NCBI GenBank assembly: GCA_016840905.1 | Contig: JAEORM010000270.1 | Coordinates: 1-6,498 of the forward strand | DNA from: Candidatus Gerdarchaeota archaeon | GTDB lineage: Archaea; Asgardarchaeota; Heimdallarchaeia; JABLTI01 | Length of the DNA stretch: 6,498 nt | Direction: 5' to 3' | Part shown: in pieces, positions 5,652 through 6,498 of the stretch | Layout: each line of letters begins with the position of its first letter | Position numbering within the stretch: position 1 is the stretch's first letter | Notes under the pieces: model-generated | Told to the model about the DNA's origin: nothing | Databases searched by the model: none | What the model saw: only the letters and a program-made list of their open reading frames with translations | Translations under genes and position numbers: made by a program

Positions 5652-6498
5652 TTGAAAATTCTCTATGGTATTAATTCAAATGGATTAGGTCACATCAATA
5701 GATCGAGTATTTTTGTTAACGAACTATTAAAGATGGGACATGAAATCCATATTTTATTTGCTGGTAAACCTCCTCCTGATTATGCAACAAAATTAGTACC
5801 AAAAACGATTTTTAGAGAAGGACCAAAAGATATATACGAAAAACATAAAGCTAAAATTGGTAAAACCTTTTTCACATTCCTTTTCAAAATACCTAAAATA
5901 GCAGGAATAAGAAGGGAAATACTTAGACTTTCAAGAAAAGAAAATTATGATTTCTATTTCACTGATATGGAACAATATACAACTTTTGCTGCTAAGAAAA
6001 ATAAAAAACCATGTTTTAATATCAATCACCAAAGGGCAATTTTTTTCCCAACAGTAAAACAATTGTCAGGTCATCGCTTTGATAGATTTCTTTGTAAAGC
6101 ATTAATTGATAATATAGCCCCTTATTACACTCGAAGTTATGCTATAGACTATTCCGATAAAATAGAGCAAAATGGTAATGATTATCGTTATCCTCTAATA
6201 AGGAAACCTGAATTAGAAAATTATGAAATTTCACAAGAGGATCATATGATTGCATATCTAGCAAATGCTGACTATAATAATATAATTAAGGTCTTTACAG
6301 AATTTCCAGAGGAAAAATTTTACATTTATGGATTTGATCAAGATAGAATAGTTAAAAATATTATTTTTAAGAAAACCAGTAGATCACAATTTCTCAAAGA
6401 TCTTACTTCCTCAAAAGCAGTAATAGGAAATGCAGGATTTTCTCTCACTTGGGAAGCATGTTTGACAAATAAATTAATGTGGACCATCCCATATAAAC
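5652..6498 (+). CDS. MJ1255-like glycosyltransferase (GT-B fold, GT28/GT1-type), 3'-truncated, TTG start
   Basis: The frame is open to the end of the window; 282 residues are visible. It is a predicted cytoplasmic or membrane-associated transferase moving a sugar from a nucleotide donor to an unknown acceptor. The N-terminal stretch KILYGINSNGLGHINRS (2-18) is the glycine-rich acceptor-side loop with the GxGH motif of this family, followed by a helix and the strand GHEIHILFAG. NINHQRAI (123-130) sits where related proteins have a DNQH-like motif. The second Rossmann lobe begins near 197 with DHMIAYLAN, and VIGNAGFSLTWEAC (257-270) is the donor-binding glycine-rich loop plus conserved Glu268; the window ends just after, so roughly 60-100 residues are missing. 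No ATG exists between the upstream in-frame stop (TGA at 5604) and the family's N terminus; the TTG at 5652 fits the usual MKIL start exactly. GGGGAA six bases before it is a weak ribosome site. It is divergent from the alcohol dehydrogenase, and the acceptor (lipid, glycan or protein) is unknown. Confidence 0.85.
   Translation, partial: MKILYGINSNGLGHINRSSIFVNELLKMGHEIHILFAGKPPPDYATKLVPKTIFREGPKDIYEKHKAKIGKTFFTFLFKIPKIAGIRREILRLSRKENYDFYFTDMEQYTTFAAKKNKKPCFNINHQRAIFFPTVKQLSGHRFDRFLCKALIDNIAPYYTRSYAIDYSDKIEQNGNDYRYPLIRKPELENYEISQEDHMIAYLANADYNNIIKVFTEFPEEKFYIYGFDQDRIVKNIIFKKTSRSQFLKDLTSSKAVIGNAGFSLTWEACLTNKLMWTIPYK

Noticed and set aside
1..6498. CRISPR array, tRNA/rRNA gene, insertion sequence or attachment site
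   Set aside because: No spaced direct repeats, cloverleaf, terminal inverted repeats or transposase motifs were seen on reading both strands; the only repeat array is the coding (TP)7 tract.

Overview
This AT-rich window (G+C about one third by eye) most likely comes from an archaeon, possibly an Asgard-type or other uncultivated mesophilic lineage. The evidence is a surface solute-binding protein ending in a Thr-Pro linker and a C-terminal membrane anchor, BRE/TATA-like promoter elements, a tungsten/molybdenum aldehyde:ferredoxin oxidoreductase family enzyme, and an MJ1255-like glycosyltransferase. The lineage is an inference, because no rRNA or tRNA is present.

Layout. Bases 1-1674 (+) hold the 3' part of a large family 5 solute-binding protein, whose beginning lies outside the window. 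It carries the C-terminal third of one SBP_bac_5 unit, then the N-terminal two thirds of a second unit, then a (TP)7 linker and a transmembrane anchor. The gene ends in a perfect hairpin whose loop holds the stop codon, followed by a T-tract; this sits in the 67-bp gap between convergent genes. Bases 1742-5419 (-) are a two-gene operon: an iron-containing alcohol dehydrogenase (4124-5419) is transcribed first, and 15 bp downstream, behind a strong Shine-Dalgarno, is an aldehyde:ferredoxin oxidoreductase (1742-4108). The oxidoreductase is unusually long (788 residues) because an SCP2-like (sterol-carrier/lipid-binding) domain is fused to its C terminus. Bases 5420-5651 are a 232-bp divergent intergenic region with one recognisable promoter for each side. 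From 5652 to the window end (+) is the 5' part of a two-lobed glycosyltransferase that appears to start at TTG.

How the genes fit together. The dehydrogenase interconverts an alcohol and an aldehyde with NAD(P)H, and the oxidoreductase interconverts the aldehyde and the carboxylate with ferredoxin. Together they would make an alcohol-to-acid (or acid-to-alcohol) module linking the two electron-carrier pools. The fused SCP2-like domain suggests that the substrate is hydrophobic, such as a fatty or isoprenoid aldehyde; this is the most unusual point in the window. The flanking transporter protein and glycosyltransferase are separate transcription units with no evident link to the module.
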